Part shown: in pieces, positions 5,051-6,560 of the stretch | Layout: the number at the start of each line of letters is the position of its first letter | Numbering within the stretch: the stretch's first letter is position 1 | DNA from: CAKZYD01 sp039026755 | Lineage (GTDB): Bacteria; Pseudomonadota; Alphaproteobacteria; Sphingomonadales; CAKZYD01 | Length of the DNA: 6,560 nucleotides | Direction of reading: 5' to 3' | Assembly: GCA_039026755.1 (NCBI GenBank) | Contig: JBCCLR010000213.1 | Location: 1 to 6,560, forward strand | Program-made: the position numbers and the translations under genes | The notes under the pieces: model-generated | What the model was told of the DNA's origin: nothing | Seen by the model: only the letters and a program-made list of their open reading frames with translations | The model's database searches: none

Positions 5051-6072
5051 TTGGCGGGCTCACCAACCTTCAAAATCAGTTTGCCCCGATTGAGCCCGGT
5101 AAAAAGCCCTTGCAGCGTTTCAGGCGCTTTTTCCAAGCCCTCAATCACGGTCTCATGCGGCTTTAAAGCACCTGATTGTAGCCAACCGCTGATCTCGCCA
5201 ATCGCGGCCGGAAACTGATCCATATAATGCAGCACCAAAAAGCCCTGCATGCGCGCGCCTTTTAAGATCAAATACATATAGTTCTGCGGCCCGTTATCGA
5301 CCGTCCAGCTGTTATAGCCGTTGGAAATGCCGCCGCAGATGGCGAGCCGCGCACCTTCCGCCATGTTAATTAGCGCAGCGTCAAGCGCCGGGCCGCCAGT
5401 ATTATCGTAAAAAACGTCAATACCGTCTGGCGCGAGCTCGGCGACTTTTGCCGCAATGTCATCTGACTTATAATCGATGGCCGCATCACAGCCGCCTTCG
5501 TTGGTAAGCCAAGCGCATTTCTCCGGTCCGCCAGCGATGCCGATGATTGTCTTAGCGCCTTTGATGCGCGCAATTTGAACGCATGCCGCGCCGGTTGCAC
5601 CTGCTGCGCCAGAGATGAGTACAACGTCATCCGCCTTTACCTGCGCAACTTGTGTTATGCCGAAATATGCGGTCAGCGTCGTAATGCCAAAGGCGCTTAT
5701 GTGCCAGGTCAGCGGCACAGATTGGTCGATCTTGCGCGGCGGGACAAACCCGCCAGCATCAACAACGCAATAGTCACTCCAGCTTAGCGTCCCGTTGACC
5801 AGGTCACCGGGCGCAAAGCCTTCCATCCTGCTTTCGACCACTTGGCCAATGCCGCCCGCGCGCATCGGCGCGCCAATCGCCACCGGCTCCACATAATTGT
5901 CTTCCTCATGCAGCCAGCCGCGCTGCGTTGGATCCATGGAAAAATATAACGGGCGGACCAGCATTTGGCCGTGTGCGATGCTGGGGATCGCGCTTTCGAC
6001 AAACTCAAAATTCTCTGGCCCTACAAGCGTTGCGGGGCGTGACTTTAAAATCCATTGGCGGTTGGTGCTCAT
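5047..6072 (-). CDS. NADP-dependent medium-chain oxidoreductase (CurA / leukotriene B4 12-hydroxydehydrogenase-like)
   Basis: A 341-residue zinc-free MDR enzyme of the group that includes curcumin reductase CurA and prostaglandin/leukotriene reductases, which use NADPH to reduce C=C bonds of enones and enals. YFSMDPTQRGWL (43-54) is the group's signature in the N-terminal GroES-like domain. GIGQVVES (74-81) and FAPGDLV (86-92) follow. SGAAGATG (154-161) is the Rossmann dinucleotide-binding AxxGxxG-type loop, and FYDNTGG with a following helix matches the 'DNVGG' motif. No zinc-ligand cysteine cluster is present, consistent with the family. ATG at 6072 has only a weak GGAA upstream. The gene converges on the GST with a 4-bp stop-codon overlap (5047-5050). 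The physiological substrate cannot be told from sequence. A detoxification role for reactive carbonyls fits the neighbours. Confidence 0.93.
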   Translation of the reverse strand: MSTNRQWILKSRPATLVGPENFEFVESAIPSIAHGQMLVRPLYFSMDPTQRGWLHEEDNYVEPVAIGAPMRAGGIGQVVESRMEGFAPGDLVNGTLSWSDYCVVDAGGFVPPRKIDQSVPLTWHISAFGITTLTAYFGITQVAQVKADDVVLISGAAGATGAACVQIARIKGAKTIIGIAGGPEKCAWLTNEGGCDAAIDYKSDDIAAKVAELAPDGIDVFYDNTGGPALDAALINMAEGARLAICGGISNGYNSWTVDNGPQNYMYLILKGARMQGFLVLHYMDQFPAAIGEISGWLQSGALKPHETVIEGLEKAPETLQGLFTGLNRGKLILKVGEPAN

Positions 6073-6135
6073 ATAGGTTTCCGATCTGGCAATGCGTGAT
6101 ATTCTACTGACGATTTAAACCGGCGAGCGCCACAA

Positions 6136-6193
6136 CACACCTAATGGAAGTGGCTGGCAGGCAGCGCTCAATCAGCGGCATCATTATGGTGTG
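6136..6193. repeat. 11-bp stem with a single bulge
   Basis: CACACCTAATG (6136-6146) pairs with CATTATGGTGTG (6182-6193) over 11 base pairs with only T6187 unpaired. The 35-nt interior can form a smaller GCTG/CAGC hairpin (6153-6156, 6162-6165). It lies 64-121 bases upstream of the minus-strand reductase start, so it could be in that gene's leader or be an independent element. Confidence 0.5.
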
Positions 6194-6207
6194 AGCATGC
6201 GTCGAAA

Positions 6208-6333
6208 TGAAAATATGCTGTTTTCAGTCGGGCGGCTTTCGTTTGGCGCCTGTGGTTCTAAATCAGGTCGGATTTAGCAGTCAGGTCCAGCGCCGGCGTT
6301 CGCTATATTTGATACAATTTGTCCTGAAAACAG
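6208..6333. repeat. Long-range 10-bp inverted repeat with a competing local hairpin
   Basis: CTGTTTTCAG (6218-6227) is exactly complementary to CTGAAAACAG (6324-6333), 96 bases apart. The same TTTTCA can instead pair with TGAAAA just before it (6208-6213 with 6221-6226, 7-nt loop). The two pairings exclude each other, as in switch-like RNAs. Inside the long-range arms are a GGCGC/GCGCC pair (6245-6249, 6290-6294) and the 6258-6277 hairpin. No target-site duplication flanks the arms, which argues against a recent MITE-type insertion. Confidence 0.45.
6258..6277. repeat. Perfect 7-bp hairpin
   Basis: CTAAATC (6258-6264) and GATTTAG (6271-6277) flank the 6-nt loop AGGTCG. TCAGGTC, partly within the loop (6263-6269), recurs at 6281-6287. 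It lies inside the 6218-6333 arms, nested below the GGCGC/GCGCC pair. Confidence 0.5.
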
Positions 6334-6353
6334 ACCACGAGCTGATACATTAC

Positions 6354-6414
6354 GGCCCTAGTTTCGCTGCACATCATTTCCGTGCAGCGCGCGATAGTCT
6401 GGCAAAATAGGGCC
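6354..6414. ncRNA. Candidate structured RNA element: two nested perfect stems
   Basis: Outer stem GGCCCTA (6354-6360) with TAGGGCC (6408-6414), 7 bp. Inner stem CGCTGCAC (6365-6372) with GTGCAGCG (6382-6389), 8 bp, around a 9-nt loop ATCATTTCC. Four bases (GTTT) join the stems on the 5' side and an 18-nt single strand on the 3' side. The element ends 39 bases before the possible gene start at 6454, so it could be part of that gene's leader. There is no T-tract on either strand, so it is not a terminator. Whether it is transcribed cannot be told. Confidence 0.35.
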
Positions 6415-6453
6415 TGCCTTAAACAAGCGCGCGGCGAGCAAGCGAGGTCGGGC

Positions 6454-6560
6454 ATGTATAAAACACATCATGGCGCAGAATTTGACCACACGCGTTTATC
6501 GCTCAGCCATATGCGACTGGCCGAGACGCACACAGCGCTGTTGCTTTATGGTACACAGAC
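6454..6560 (+). CDS. Possible gene cut by the right edge, product unknown
   Basis: ATG at 6454 is preceded by GAGG (6444-6447) at six bases, and the frame is open to the end of the window (35 codons: MYKTHHGAEFDHTRLSLS and on). Both other plus frames and the minus frames near the edge are broken by stops. No motif is recognisable in the short visible part, and the piece is too short to prove coding. It would be divergent from the reductase gene, with the inverted-repeat region as its leader or promoter region. Confidence 0.4.
   Translation, partial: MYKTHHGAEFDHTRLSLSHMRLAETHTALLLYGTQ

Larger units (their letters stand above)
6073..6453. other. Non-coding region rich in perfect inverted repeats; candidate structured RNA or complex regulatory region
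   Basis: About 380 bases between the reductase start and a possible plus-strand gene. The only longer open frame, plus 6207-6410, has no recognisable protein pattern. The region instead holds several strong stems, listed separately: 6136-6146/6182-6193, 6218-6227/6324-6333, 6258-6264/6271-6277, 6354-6360/6408-6414 and 6365-6372/6382-6389. GAGCGC (6125-6130) and GCGCTC (6164-6169) also match. On the minus strand TAGAAT (6106-6101) could be a -10 box for the reductase gene, without a clear -35. No match to tmRNA, RNase P RNA, 6S or a known riboswitch was recognised. Confidence 0.5.

Noticed and set aside
6281..6290. TCAGGTCCAG resembling part of the bacterial SRP RNA core
   Set aside because: The adjacent conserved GGAAGCAGC tetraloop/asymmetric-loop segment is missing, so the likeness is by chance.
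6218..6333. MITE-like element bounded by 10-bp terminal inverted repeats
   Set aside because: No target-site duplication flanks the arms and no second copy is in the window; kept only as an inverted repeat.
6207..6410. Plus-strand open frame of 67 codons
   Set aside because: The translation has no family pattern and the DNA is dominated by perfect inverted repeats, which fits a non-coding region better.

Overview
The window looks like a chromosomal segment of an alphaproteobacterium. The main reasons are a C-terminal VPLPA sorting signal on a secreted protein (typical of Rhodobacterales and relatives), an ECF sigma factor whose stop codon overlaps the start of the next gene, a Fax/metaxin-like glutathione S-transferase, and mixed codon use at roughly half GC by eye. 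The genus cannot be named from this sequence. No IS element, phage gene, CRISPR array, tRNA or rRNA was seen.

Layout. Positions 1-3468 carry five complete genes, all on the minus strand. In the order they are transcribed these are a DUF1330 periplasmic protein (3058-3468), a VOC/glyoxalase-fold protein (2615-2980), coaD for coenzyme A synthesis (1988-2482), a VPLPA-CTERM exported protein (999-1847) and an ECF sigma factor (14-619). The first codons of a further gene, probably the cognate anti-sigma factor, run off the left edge. A divergent promoter region follows (3469-3658). Next come two plus-strand genes, azoR (3659-4258) and a Fax-like GST (4340-5050). A minus-strand NADP-dependent CurA/LTB4DH-type reductase (5047-6072) converges on the GST and overlaps it by 4 bp. 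The last ~490 bp (6073-6560) have no convincing complete gene but are packed with perfect inverted repeats. A possible plus-strand gene starts at 6454 and leaves the window.

How the genes fit together. AzoR (flavin quinone/azo reductase), the GST, the NADP-dependent enone reductase and the VOC protein all belong to families that often handle electrophiles, quinones or aldehydes. The right two thirds therefore reads as a small detoxification neighbourhood around the housekeeping gene coaD. This is inferred from family membership and proximity only. The sigma factor and the VPLPA protein on the left may belong to a separate cell-surface or envelope-signalling unit.

Most unusual content. The genes are ordinary families. 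The non-coding DNA is more interesting: (i) a three-tier nested hairpin in the coaD leader whose last arm touches the ribosome binding site; (ii) a textbook plus-strand intrinsic terminator upstream of azoR where no plus-strand gene precedes it; (iii) a long imperfect palindrome between azoR and the GST; (iv) about 300 bp (6120-6414) with several perfect stems, two of them nested, and one pair of mutually exclusive pairings. That last region is the best candidate here for an undescribed structured RNA or complex regulatory region.
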